Source: Nitrospiria bacterium
GTDB lineage: Bacteria > Nitrospirota > Nitrospiria > Nitrospirales > UBA8639
Reading direction: 5' to 3'
DNA length: 15,125 nt
Assembly (NCBI GenBank): GCA_030430725.1
Contig: JAUIKP010000028.1
Coordinates: 1-15,125 of the forward strand
A program made the position numbers and the translations under genes. Positions 1 to 6,684 of the stretch are shown here, piece by piece. The notes beneath the pieces were generated by a model. The model made no database searches. It had not been told where the DNA came from and was given only the letters and a program-made list of their open reading frames with translations. Positions within the stretch are counted from its first letter, which is position 1; each line of letters starts with the position of its first letter.

Positions 1-497
1 CGGAATTGGGAACCATGGCAAACATGACGGAAGAATTTAAAAAACGCAACGTGAAAGTATTGGCGATCAGCGTGGATCCTCTCGACTCCCATAAAGGTTG
101 GATCAAAGACATAAATGAAACTCAACACTGCACGGTAGGGTATCCCATTATCGCGGACCCAGAAAAAAAGGTCGCGACCCTCTATGATATGATCCATCCC
201 AATGCCCTCGATAATATGACCGTTCGCTCGGTATTCGTGATCGGACCCGACAAAAAGGTCAAATTAACCCTCACCTATCCCGCATCAACTGGCAGGAATT
301 TCAACGAAATTCTTCGTGTCATTGACTCACTGCAATTAACGGCCAAACATAAAGTCGCCACACCGGCAAATTGGAAGGACGGGGAGGATTGTATTATCAC
401 GCCAGCCGTAACGGATGCAGAAATCCCCGCACTGTTCCCGAAAGGTCATCGTGCGGTAAAACCCTATCTACGCTTCACCCCTCAACCCAATCGTTAG
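1..497 (+). CDS. 1-Cys peroxiredoxin (Prx6/AhpC-TSA family), 5' end outside window
   Basis: Thiol peroxidase reducing hydrogen peroxide and organic hydroperoxides in the cytoplasm. The reading frame is open to the left edge; the first whole codon is Glu at 3-5, followed by LGTMA. This matches the PVCTTELGTMA active-site motif, so the peroxidatic Cys should lie just outside the window and about 45-50 residues are missing. Visible family marks are ISVDPLDSHKGW, the active-site Arg in TVRSVFVIGP, and the 1-cysPrx C-terminal domain with LFPKGHRAVKPYLRFTPQP. The ATG at 15 and TTG at 6 are internal codons, not starts. Two extra Cys are visible, in QHCTVGYP and GEDCII. The C-terminal one could act as a resolving residue, but that is inference. 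The gene ends 18 nt before a strong hairpin and converges on the ettA gene string. Confidence 0.94.
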   Translation, partial: ELGTMANMTEEFKKRNVKVLAISVDPLDSHKGWIKDINETQHCTVGYPIIADPEKKVATLYDMIHPNALDNMTVRSVFVIGPDKKVKLTLTYPASTGRNFNEILRVIDSLQLTAKHKVATPANWKDGEDCIITPAVTDAEIPALFPKGHRAVKPYLRFTPQPNR

Positions 498-515
498 AGC
501 TTCTGGAAAAAATTG

Positions 516-545
516 AGGCAGCGCCACGTGTGCGTGGCGCTGCCT
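516..545. terminator. strong hairpin, probable bidirectional terminator
   Basis: A perfect 13-bp stem (516-528 with 533-545, AGGCAGCGCCACG) closes a TGTG loop. On the + strand no T-run follows it. On the - strand the stem is followed by a T6 tract (complement of A507-512), so the best Rho-independent geometry is for leftward transcripts coming from the ettA string. Its position 18 nt after the peroxiredoxin stop suggests it also marks the end of that transcript. Confidence 0.75.
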
Positions 546-884
546 GTGATGCGTCCAATCTCTCCTCTCCTCATCCCCTCGCAACTGCGGAAGTTCATGT
601 TCTCACATGCCTTCTGTAGTCCCAAAAACCATTGACGAGGATCATTCACGGTTTATACGGAGTCCCCTCAGAATCGCAAATGGGCGAGGAACACACGAAG
701 TCAGAAGAACAAGTATTCTCAGATTCTATACGAGGATGAGACCACTGAAAGACAAGTTTAAAATCCTCATCAGGACTCGGCTCCGTTCAACCCTTCTCAG
801 AAGTTGCTCCAAAATGAAGAACAACTGTGGGCGTTTAAGTGAAAAGTTAAAAAGGAACAAGAACGAGTTCCAGGAAAAGATCAG
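546..884. other. gene-poor stretch, possibly holding a decayed small gene
   Basis: No intact gene is convincing here. On the + strand, ATG 680 opens a short charged peptide beginning MGEEHTKSEEQ in one frame (stop at 737). A second frame, from about 729 to the stop at 906-908, continues with equally charged, glutamine- and glutamate-rich sequence but contains in-frame stops at 759-761 and near 840. Together they read like the remains of one small hydrophilic protein broken by a frameshift and stops. This could also be chance. The open frame at 607-894 in the third frame is very basic and looks non-coding. Confidence 0.25.
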
Positions 885-1229
885 TCAGGATTGATGGGTC
901 TCAAATAGGGCCACTTCCAACTCATAGGTACGCTGACAGGCTCCACACCTGAATTCTACCGCAGACCGTTCGATATGGACCAGGCTAACCCGGACATCAT
1001 TCGGATGATTCTGGACACACCCTTGAAGCAGACAGAGCTCATGACTCGTGATTTCGGTATTCGCTTCTTTGGCCACGGGGGCCAGGGGAAGCGTTAAACG
1101 ATGGCGCATCCGACAATTCGTACAGAGCACGCCGACAGTGTGCGGGGGAGAAACAAGCTTAACAGTCAGACAAAGCGGATGCACTGAGAAGCATTGCTGA
1201 AGAAACGCTCCGCTTTTATGCACAGGCAT
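885..1229 (-). CDS. small CxxC (zinc-ribbon-like) hypothetical protein
   Basis: A 114-residue protein of unknown function. Two CxxC pairs, C38-TN-C41 and C95-GA-C98, are spaced so that they could bind one zinc, and further Cys lie in ELCLLQGC (67 and 72). The C-terminal part, FRCGACQRTYELEVALF, reads like a zinc-ribbon strand pair. The N-terminal 30 residues look less protein-like, so the true start may be internal. ATG 1229 has only a GGGG stretch about 10 nt upstream as a possible ribosome site. It lies 83 nt downstream of the lipoprotein gene in the same direction and may be the last gene of the ettA string. Without homology evidence it remains a plausible gene, not a sure one. Confidence 0.5.
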   Translation of the reverse strand: MPVHKSGAFLQQCFSVHPLCLTVKLVSPPHTVGVLCTNCRMRHRLTLPLAPVAKEANTEITSHELCLLQGCVQNHPNDVRVSLVHIERSAVEFRCGACQRTYELEVALFETHQS

Positions 1230-1312
1230 ACTGTAGACCCCATCAATTCACTTGTGTAAATCCCCTTACCACTGTGAGGATCTCTTGCTCACTTCTGTGA
1301 AATGAACGATAC

Positions 1313-1765
1313 CTAGCCGGAAAGTCCCCGTTGAAACGGATCGGGCGGTTTGGGAATTTGGCAGAGCTCCCGCTCCCAATGGCGCAAGATCTCCTCTTTA
1401 TCAAAAGTCAAAACATACATAAAACAAAAGACTTTTTCTCGTGGGCCGCCTTCAGCCCCACCCATCAGGCTTCCAGCCTGCTTACCCAAGGCTTTGACTC
1501 CGGACGGATCCAATTCACTTTCAGACATGGCAAACCTGTACGTCCATGTGGTCGTGTCCGAAAGCAATGGATCTTTAACCATATGGGGTTTTCCCAGCTT
1601 CTCTTTGATATCCGACTGCGTTAACACCCCCACACCATCGTCGAAATAGCTATCACGCCAGTGTGAACAGGCTGCGAGTGCGAGACAAAGCATAAGGACT
1701 ACCCATGAATTCAATTGGCTCACAACAAGACGATGAGGCATCGCACTACCGGATGATTCAGTCAT
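1313..1765 (-). CDS. small outer-envelope lipoprotein (SmpA/BamE-like layout)
   Basis: A predicted 150-residue lipoprotein. A basic and polar N-terminus is followed by a hydrophobic stretch, WVVLMLCLALAAC, ending in a clear lipobox with Cys33 as the lipidated residue. The mature part begins SHWRDSYFDDG, then LTQSDIKEKLGKPHMV, a layout like the small SmpA/BamE-type lipoproteins in which an LTQxDIxxxLGxP segment forms the first helix; similarity to that fold is inference. ATG 1765 overlaps the stop of the upstream membrane-protein gene (ATGACTGA), which implies translational coupling, with AAGGAGG directly before it. ATG 1741 would give a more usual 25-residue signal peptide. An upstream in-frame start at 1789 would overlap the previous gene further and is unlikely. 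Confidence 0.75.
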   Translation of the reverse strand: MTESSGSAMPHRLVVSQLNSWVVLMLCLALAACSHWRDSYFDDGVGVLTQSDIKEKLGKPHMVKDPLLSDTTTWTYRFAMSESELDPSGVKALGKQAGSLMGGAEGGPREKVFCFMYVLTFDKEEILRHWERELCQIPKPPDPFQRGLSG

Positions 1766-2030
1766 CCTCCTTGCCTTGTGAACCCACAAAACAGGCCTTC
1801 ACTAATGCAAACACTTGTGCGACTAAGCCCGTCGCAATCATCCCTAAAGCGGTCGGGAGCATGGGAGAGCCAGGATATTCTAATCCATGAATACCCAGCA
1901 TAAATCCTATGGCGACACACAGAATCCCCATGACTCTGGCAATCATGACGGAACGACGTCTCCCGATCGATGTTGAAACAGGAGGAGACTCCTCTGAGGA
2001 AGAAGGGATATTGACAGGTTCTCTTGCCAT
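1758..2030 (-). CDS. small two-helix inner-membrane protein
   Basis: A 90-residue protein of unknown function. After a polar, Ser/Pro-rich N-terminus of about 25 residues and an Arg cluster (GRRRS), two hydrophobic segments follow: IARVMGILCVAIGFMLGI and LPTALGMIATGLVAQVFALV. The tail, GSQGKEDD, is short and acidic. The Arg cluster before the first helix favours a cytoplasmic N-terminus by the positive-inside rule, with both termini inside. The start lies only 10 nt beyond the ettA stop, and the stop overlaps the start of the lipoprotein gene, so the three are almost certainly co-transcribed. Confidence 0.7.
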   Translation of the reverse strand: MAREPVNIPSSSEESPPVSTSIGRRRSVMIARVMGILCVAIGFMLGIHGLEYPGSPMLPTALGMIATGLVAQVFALVKACFVGSQGKEDD

Positions 2031-2040
2031 CCTTATTCCA

Positions 2041-3726
2041 TCAGGACTTGGTCAACTTTCTGTAACGAATTTGATGGGGACGTTCTGCCGCCTTCCCTAA
2101 TCGCTTTTTTCGATTATCCTCATATTCACTGTAATTGCCTTCATACCAACTCACCTGGCTGTTCCCTTCAAAGGCTAATATATGGGTGGCCACACGATCC
2201 AGAAACCATCGGTCATGACTGCTGATCACCGCACATCCTCCGAAATGATTCAATCCCTCCTCTAAAGCCCGCAGCGTGTTGACATCCAGATCGTTCGTCG
2301 GCTCATCCAGCAACAACAGATTCGCACCCTCTTTCAGCGTGCGGGCTAAATGCACCCGGTTGCGTTCCCCACCTGATAAATCCTTCACTAGCTTTTGTTG
2401 ATCAGATCCTGAAAAATTAAATCGGGACACATACCCACGCGAATTCACTTCCATCTTTCCTAAGGTAACGGTTTCTTTTCCATCAGAAATACATTCCCAG
2501 ACATTCACATTACCATCAATCTCGCGACTCTGATCTACATAGCCCAGTGTAACCGTTTCACCCAAAGTCAGTGTGCCCGTATCGGGCTTAACCAACCCGG
2601 CAATAATTTTAAACAGGGTGGACTTTCCCGCCCCATTTGGCCCAACCACCCCAACAATGCCGCCCTTGGGTAAGGAAAACGAGAGATCATCAAACAGCAG
2701 GGAATCCCCATAGCTCTTCGAGAGATTGGTGGCTTCCACCACGACATCGCCAAGACGCGGGCCGGAAGGAATATAGATTTCCAAATCGTCAGTGTGTTGA
2801 CTCTGCTCTTCACTTACTAATTGTTCATATTTCGTGACGCGGGCTTTCCCCTTAGCCTGGCGGCCTTTTGGAGACATGCGAATCCATTCCAGTTCCCGTT
2901 CCAACGTTTTTTGTCGTTTCGACTCGGATTTTTCTTCCTGCGACAGTCTCGCCTGTTTCTGCTCCAACCAGGAAGAATAATTGCCCTGGAAGGGAATCCC
3001 TTGCCCACGGTCCAACTCCAGGATCCACCCGGCCACATTGTCTAAAAAATACCGGTCATGGGTCACCGCAATCACCGTGCCCTTATATTCCTGAAGGTGT
3101 TGCTCCAACCATCCCACCGTCTCCGCATCTAAATGGTTCGTGGGCTCGTCAAGCAGCAAGATGTCAGGCTCCTGGATCAGCAACCGGCACAAAGCCACCC
3201 TCCGACGTTCGCCCCCGGACAAGTGGTCAACTCTGGCCTCCGGTGGTGGACAGCGGAGGGCATCCATGGCGATTTCCAACTGATGCTCCAATTCCCACCC
3301 GTTGACGGCTTCGATTTGCTCTTGCAGTCTGCCCTGCCGTTCGAGCAACTTTTCCATTTCTTCAGGGCTTACATCCCCCGAAAAGGCCTGACTAATTTCC
3401 TCATAATCTCGGAGCAATTTGACAACGTCGGCCCGTCCTTCTTCGACGACTTCTCTCACCGTTTTTCCAGGCTCCAAATAGGGCTCTTGTTCAAACAGTC
3501 CTATGGAATATCCCTTCGAGAAGGTAATTTTCCCGATATAGTTGGTATCCAGGCCGGCAATAATTCTGAGCAGGGTACTCTTTCCCGATCCATTCAATCC
3601 CAAAACCCCGATTTTTGCCCCGTAAAAAAATGACAGGTAGATATCTTTCAAGACCTGTTTTTTCGGGGGATGGATACGGCCCACTCCCACCAAAGAAAAT
3701 ATAATTTGTCGATCATTCGTACTCAT
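2041..3726 (-). CDS. ettA: energy-dependent translational throttle protein EttA (ABC-F)
   Basis: An ABC-F ATPase that binds the ribosomal E site and gates entry into the elongation cycle according to the ATP/ADP ratio. It has 561 residues, normal for the family (about 555). Two complete ABC domains are visible: Walker A GLNGSGKST at 43-51, signature LSGGE at 169-173 and Walker B LLLDEPTNHLD at 190-200; then Walker A GPNGAGKST at 362-370, signature LSGGE at 450-454 and LLLDEPTNDLD at 471-481. Between them lies the charged linker with EWIRMSPKGRQAKGKARVTK, characteristic of EttA against Uup and other ABC-F types. No membrane segment is present. ATG 3726 is preceded by GGAG at about 9 nt. It heads a leftward string with the small membrane protein and lipoprotein genes. 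Confidence 0.97.
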   Translation of the reverse strand: MSTNDRQIIFSLVGVGRIHPPKKQVLKDIYLSFFYGAKIGVLGLNGSGKSTLLRIIAGLDTNYIGKITFSKGYSIGLFEQEPYLEPGKTVREVVEEGRADVVKLLRDYEEISQAFSGDVSPEEMEKLLERQGRLQEQIEAVNGWELEHQLEIAMDALRCPPPEARVDHLSGGERRRVALCRLLIQEPDILLLDEPTNHLDAETVGWLEQHLQEYKGTVIAVTHDRYFLDNVAGWILELDRGQGIPFQGNYSSWLEQKQARLSQEEKSESKRQKTLERELEWIRMSPKGRQAKGKARVTKYEQLVSEEQSQHTDDLEIYIPSGPRLGDVVVEATNLSKSYGDSLLFDDLSFSLPKGGIVGVVGPNGAGKSTLFKIIAGLVKPDTGTLTLGETVTLGYVDQSREIDGNVNVWECISDGKETVTLGKMEVNSRGYVSRFNFSGSDQQKLVKDLSGGERNRVHLARTLKEGANLLLLDEPTNDLDVNTLRALEEGLNHFGGCAVISSHDRWFLDRVATHILAFEGNSQVSWYEGNYSEYEDNRKKRLGKAAERPHQIRYRKLTKS

Positions 3727-3916
3727 GCCGTTCGCTCCAATCAGTTCTCACACAATCCAAAATTTGTCAGGGTTGCAAGAAGACACATGCAGATGCCAAC
3801 CTTACCAAAGGAATACGAAGATTCACAATGCAGGGCGGCAAATGGGCCCCTTTCCTCCAAAATGTGACTGGGATATGCTGCCCATTAAGAAGAGGATCCA
3901 CTCTGAAAATACGCCA

Positions 3917-3944
3917 TTGAATTACAGGGGAGAAAGAGTATCAT
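3917..3944 (+). promoter_or_regulatory. candidate sigma70 promoter for the Nudix gene
   Basis: TTGAAT (3917-3922), a 16-nt spacer and TATCAT (3939-3944) lie in the divergent ettA/Nudix gap and point right. Transcription would begin near 3951, ten nt before the ATG at 3961 and about 80 nt before the preferred ATG at 4033. Nothing else clear is seen between 3727 and 4032. Confidence 0.35.
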
Positions 3945-4032
3945 AAAGAAAGACCCCAGGATGCAGGTCTTTCAGATTGTGGAACCCACTCACATATATC
4001 GCTCAACATTCTGTCCATCTAAATCCAGAACG

Positions 4033-4608
4033 ATGACCTTGCGTAACAACATCAAATACTGTGCTCATTGTGGAAGCGTCGTTGAAGAAAAAGTTCCATT
4101 GGGTGAGAACCTCCTCAGAGCCGTATGTCCCTCCTGCCATACCATCCATTATGAAAACCCCAAAATCGTCGCAGGCAGCATTCCCGAATGGGAAGACAAA
4201 ATTCTTTTATGCCGACGGGCCATCGAGCCTCGATCAGGGCTCTGGACCTTCCCGGCTGGATTTATGGAATTAGGTGAGAGCACCGAAGAGGCGGCAACCC
4301 GGGAAACCCTGGAAGAAGCACACGCGGAAATCAGGATTCATCGCCTTTTTGGAATATTTAGCCTTCCACACGTTTCTCAGGTCTACGTGGTCTACCGGGC
4401 CCACTTACAAAACCTGAACTTTAAACCCGGCCCGGAAAGCCTGGAGGTCCAACTGATTTCTTTAGCCGACATCCCCTGGAACCATCTGGCTTTTCCAGTC
4501 ATCCATGAATCGTTAACTCGATACGTCAAGGATATCCAAACCTCCACCTCTCAAACCCATTCTTCCGTTGTCCCCACCCAAAAGCCTCCGTCCTTTTATT
4601 CATCCTAA
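4033..4608 (+). CDS. zinc-ribbon Nudix hydrolase (NudC/ADP-ribose pyrophosphatase-like)
   Basis: A predicted nucleoside-diphosphate-X hydrolase of 191 residues. An N-terminal four-Cys zinc ribbon (YCAHCG with Cys10 and 13; CPSCH with Cys32 and 35) is followed by HYENPKIVAGSIPEWEDKIL. The Nudix box begins at G76 (GFMELGESTEEAATRETLEE): G, E82, R90-E91 and E94-E95 are all present. The usual Gly after the last Glu is replaced (EEAHAEI), as in the NudC-like branch with EEAxA. Substrate cannot be told: NADH, ADP-ribose or another dinucleotide. ATG 4033 is chosen because family members start about ten residues before the first Cys pair. ATG 3961 in the same frame would add 24 residues; neither has a good ribosome site. 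The C-terminal 25 residues are Ser/Thr/Pro-rich and look disordered. Confidence 0.9.
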   Translation: MTLRNNIKYCAHCGSVVEEKVPLGENLLRAVCPSCHTIHYENPKIVAGSIPEWEDKILLCRRAIEPRSGLWTFPAGFMELGESTEEAATRETLEEAHAEIRIHRLFGIFSLPHVSQVYVVYRAHLQNLNFKPGPESLEVQLISLADIPWNHLAFPVIHESLTRYVKDIQTSTSQTHSSVVPTQKPPSFYSS

Positions 4609-4794
4609 CCATCGACCGATAATGAGGTGGTTAGGTCAAAATGAATAGTGCAACAAAAAAGTGATGGGAATGATGTTGCCTTAGCTGAATGCTAATGAGG
4701 TGCACGGCTTTTCGATCATGCCCACTGTCGCATTCCTATTTCCAACAATCAACACGACAGCGTAGCGTGACAAAGGGTAAGCATGATAACTAAG

Positions 4795-4809
4795 CTCCTG
4801 TTCCAGGAG
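4795..4809 (-). terminator. weak hairpin downstream of ogt
   Basis: CTCCTG-TTC-CAGGAG forms a 6-bp stem 31 nt past the ogt stop, without a real T-run after it on the - strand. It is the only stem noticed in the gene-free stretch 4609-4840, in which nothing else was recognised. Confidence 0.2.
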
Positions 4810-4840
4810 GAAAATGGGGGCAGTGGGGACTGACAGGAGA

Positions 4841-5356
4841 TTAATGCCTCGACTGTTCCAATGCTAATAGAGCGGTTTTGATGGGCAGTCCCCCGCCATA
4901 GCCCACCAGTTTTCCGTTAGATCCGATCACCCGATGGCACGGTACGATAATAGAGGCGGGATTTCGGCCATTGGCGGCTCCCACGGCTCGTGAGGCCTTT
5001 GGGCTGCCGATTTGGTGAGCAATTTTCCCATACGACACGGTTCTGCCATAGGGAATAGATTGGAGAGCCTTCCAGACCTGACATTGAAAGGGAGTCCCTT
5101 GAAGGTTCAATGCGATCTGAAACCGTGTTCGGGAACCGTCAAAGTATTCCTCCAGTTGCTCAAGCACCGGGTCAAAGGGCTCGCGCGACTGTGTCCATGA
5201 CGGCTGGATGTCCAGAGGGTGGGCTCCATCTTGAAACTGCAGGGCCTGCAACCCATCTGGGTTTCCCACCAGGAGAAGGCGGCCAACCGGGCTTGGACTA
5301 ATCCAGTAAGATATCGCCAAATCTTTTAAGGTTTTTGAGAGCACTGGTGGCTTCAT
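4841..5356 (-). CDS. ogt: methylated-DNA--protein-cysteine S-methyltransferase
   Basis: A suicide DNA repair enzyme that moves the alkyl group from O6-alkylguanine (and O4-alkylthymine) onto its own Cys. From ATG 5356 it has 171 residues, the same length as E. coli Ogt. The active site PCHRV is present with Cys140. The DNA-binding domain shows GTPFQCQVWKAL (87-98), IPYGRTVSYGKIA (101-113) and SRAVGAANGRNP (122-133), and the C-terminal loop has VGYGGGLPIKTALLALE. There is no Ada-type N-terminal domain. ATG 5356 is preferred over the in-frame GTG at 5371 because GAGGA lies 8 nt before it. Divergent from the XRE regulator gene, 96 nt apart. Confidence 0.96.
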   Translation of the reverse strand: MKPPVLSKTLKDLAISYWISPSPVGRLLLVGNPDGLQALQFQDGAHPLDIQPSWTQSREPFDPVLEQLEEYFDGSRTRFQIALNLQGTPFQCQVWKALQSIPYGRTVSYGKIAHQIGSPKASRAVGAANGRNPASIIVPCHRVIGSNGKLVGYGGGLPIKTALLALEQSRH

Positions 5357-5416
5357 AATCCTGATCCTCACGATTATTGCCGGTGAACCCGCCTAGGATC
5401 GGGCCAAAATTGGAGA

Positions 5417-5446
5417 TGGACAGGCTGAGGAACATTTTCCTATGAT
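5417..5446 (+). promoter_or_regulatory. sigma70 promoter giving a probably leaderless mRNA
   Basis: TGGACA at 5417-5422 (5 of 6 to consensus), an 18-nt spacer and TATGAT at 5441-5446 (5 of 6). Only six bases separate the -10 box from the ATG at 5453, so transcription would start at or next to the start codon. No Shine-Dalgarno sequence precedes that ATG, which agrees. Confidence 0.5.
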
Positions 5447-5452
5447 CGAACC

Positions 5453-5920
5453 ATGTCCATTCAGCAACATTTAAGTCAGTGGTGTCAAACCAGAGGACTC
5501 TCTCTGGCCGACCTTAGTCACCAAACCGGCGTAGCCCTGACGCAATTACAGGATTTTCAAAAAGGAAACTGGGACCCGCCGTTGTCCACTATGGCGTTAA
5601 TTGCCCAATCCTTGAATGTGCCTGAGTCCTGGCTCCATCATGACCCTCGGACCCTACTGCGATTATGGAATGACTCTGACGAAGAGAATCCTGAACTTCC
5701 GGACACCTCTTCCCCTGATCCCCTCTTTCAACGAATTATCCAAACCAGCCGGGATTACCAAGATCTCTTCGTCTTGCTCACGAGCCTGCTGCACCACGGT
5801 GATCCCAAGTTAATTCGCGCGGCTCAGGTTAACCTCCAAAGCCTTTTCAAGCAGGTGCGCCCCACCACTGTTCCCTGGGGTTCGAGACCTCCAGGGCACT
5901 TCGAGCCTCCCAGCGATTAA
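5453..5920 (+). CDS. XRE-family helix-turn-helix protein
   Basis: A 155-residue predicted DNA-binding protein. Residues 16-57 form the Cro/CI-type HTH: LSLADLSHQTGVALTQLQDF as the first helices, then GNWDPPLSTMALIAQSLNVP. The C-terminal half is helical and hydrophilic (ELPDTSSPDPLFQRIIQTSR, then a Leu-rich helix DLFVLLTSLLHHGDPKLIRAAQ). It has no recognised ligand or enzyme domain; it may serve in dimer formation. The tail is Pro-rich. Divergence from ogt hints that it could control ogt or itself, but no paired operator was identified. A start other than ATG 5453 is unlikely because the promoter sits directly upstream. Confidence 0.83.
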   Translation: MSIQQHLSQWCQTRGLSLADLSHQTGVALTQLQDFQKGNWDPPLSTMALIAQSLNVPESWLHHDPRTLLRLWNDSDEENPELPDTSSPDPLFQRIIQTSRDYQDLFVLLTSLLHHGDPKLIRAAQVNLQSLFKQVRPTTVPWGSRPPGHFEPPSD

Positions 5921-5974
5921 CCACCCGAACTCTCTTACCCAAAGGTTGAGTGGAACCAAAGAAAAAAATGGCTG

Positions 5975-6382
5975 TTAGGAAAATGGTGCGGGAACGGGAG
6001 AAGAACTAACGTAACCGACCAAAGCCCTCTGCACGGTTTGGAGAAGCTCATCAACCGTAAAGGGTTTTTGCAGGGTGCAGATCGGCTGGAATAATTGGTG
6101 AGGGCCCTTCAGCATTTCACCCGGTGCAGGAATATCTCCTGTCAACGTGATCATCGGAACACTCGAAGAAAATTGTTCAGAACCAGGCCCAGTTGATTCG
6201 TCTTCTCGCTCTTCCATCGCCAAGACATCCATAATAATCAAGGACGCTTGAAAATTTTCATAATTTTGGAGGCCTTCCTGACAGGATCCTGCAGTCATGA
6301 CCGTATACCCGGCCGTTTCCAAAGAAAGAGAAACGGATTCCCTCACTTGAATATCATCATCAATCAGCAAAATTCTATTCAT
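5975..6382 (-). CDS. single-domain response regulator (CheY-like receiver)
   Basis: A stand-alone receiver domain of 135 residues without an output domain. Key positions are present: acidic pair Asp8-Asp9 in LLIDDD, phosphoacceptor Asp52 in LIIMDV, Thr81 in ITLTG and Lys106 in LQKPF. The stretch after Asp52 is odd: the usual MPxMDG loop is replaced by an acidic, Ser/Gly-rich segment (LAMEEREDESTGPGSEQF), so the phosphorylation loop and partner face differ from the norm. No sensor kinase lies in the window, so it is an orphan by context. ATG 6382 lacks a clear ribosome site. Its 3' end converges on the XRE gene with 54 nt between them. Confidence 0.87.
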   Translation of the reverse strand: MNRILLIDDDIQVRESVSLSLETAGYTVMTAGSCQEGLQNYENFQASLIIMDVLAMEEREDESTGPGSEQFSSSVPMITLTGDIPAPGEMLKGPHQLFQPICTLQKPFTVDELLQTVQRALVGYVSSSPVPAPFS

Positions 6383-6541
6383 GAGTTAACCAAAATTTAT
6401 TCACAAACAAAAATGAGCGTTACATTGAAAAGGACGCAATCTCCGCCATCACGGGAAATGAGCAATTTATGTTCCTTGCCAACTGCAATCACCTAAAAGC
6501 ATTTTTCACTTTTAAAAACAAGTACTTAAAAAACAACAGAA

Positions 6542-6573
6542 TATAATTTAGTGCCGGACATGAAGGAGAAAAC
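6542..6573 (+). promoter_or_regulatory. perfect TATAAT -10 box and strong ribosome site
   Basis: TATAAT at 6542-6547 is followed by a 5' leader of about 20 nt with AAGGAG at 6563-6568 and an ATG at 6574. The -35 region is poor. It lies in an AT-rich block that also holds an 8-bp palindrome, AAGTACTT (6520-6527). The rest of the gap from 6383 shows nothing clear, although the promoter of the leftward response regulator must lie here. Confidence 0.4.
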
Positions 6574-6684
6574 ATGCAATATGCAGGGATTACCATTCAC
6601 TGTTTTCCCCATAATCCCCTAATGAACCTCAAGACCACAGGACTGTTCATGGAGCCACCCAAGCAACCCACGAAAAATCCTTAA
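6574..6684 (+). CDS. possible 36-aa small protein
   Basis: An open frame of 36 codons from ATG 6574 to TAA 6682-6684. It starts MQYAGITIHCFPHNPLMNL and ends in a Pro/Lys-rich tail, PPKQPTKNP. Support comes from its signals: TATAAT, a short leader, AAGGAG and ideal spacing of 5 nt to the ATG. Its stop overlaps the stop codon of the convergent membrane-protein gene by three to four bases. No signal peptide, membrane helix or known motif is seen. It could instead be a leader peptide or chance. Confidence 0.35.
   Translation: MQYAGITIHCFPHNPLMNLKTTGLFMEPPKQPTKNP

Noticed and set aside
607..894. Open frame of 95 codons on the + strand
   Set aside because: Very basic, Arg/Lys-rich composition without motif or ribosome site; the neighbouring frame is more protein-like though broken.
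3133..3633. 166-codon frame antisense to ettA
   Set aside because: Lies fully inside a certain ABC-F gene; an antisense shadow.
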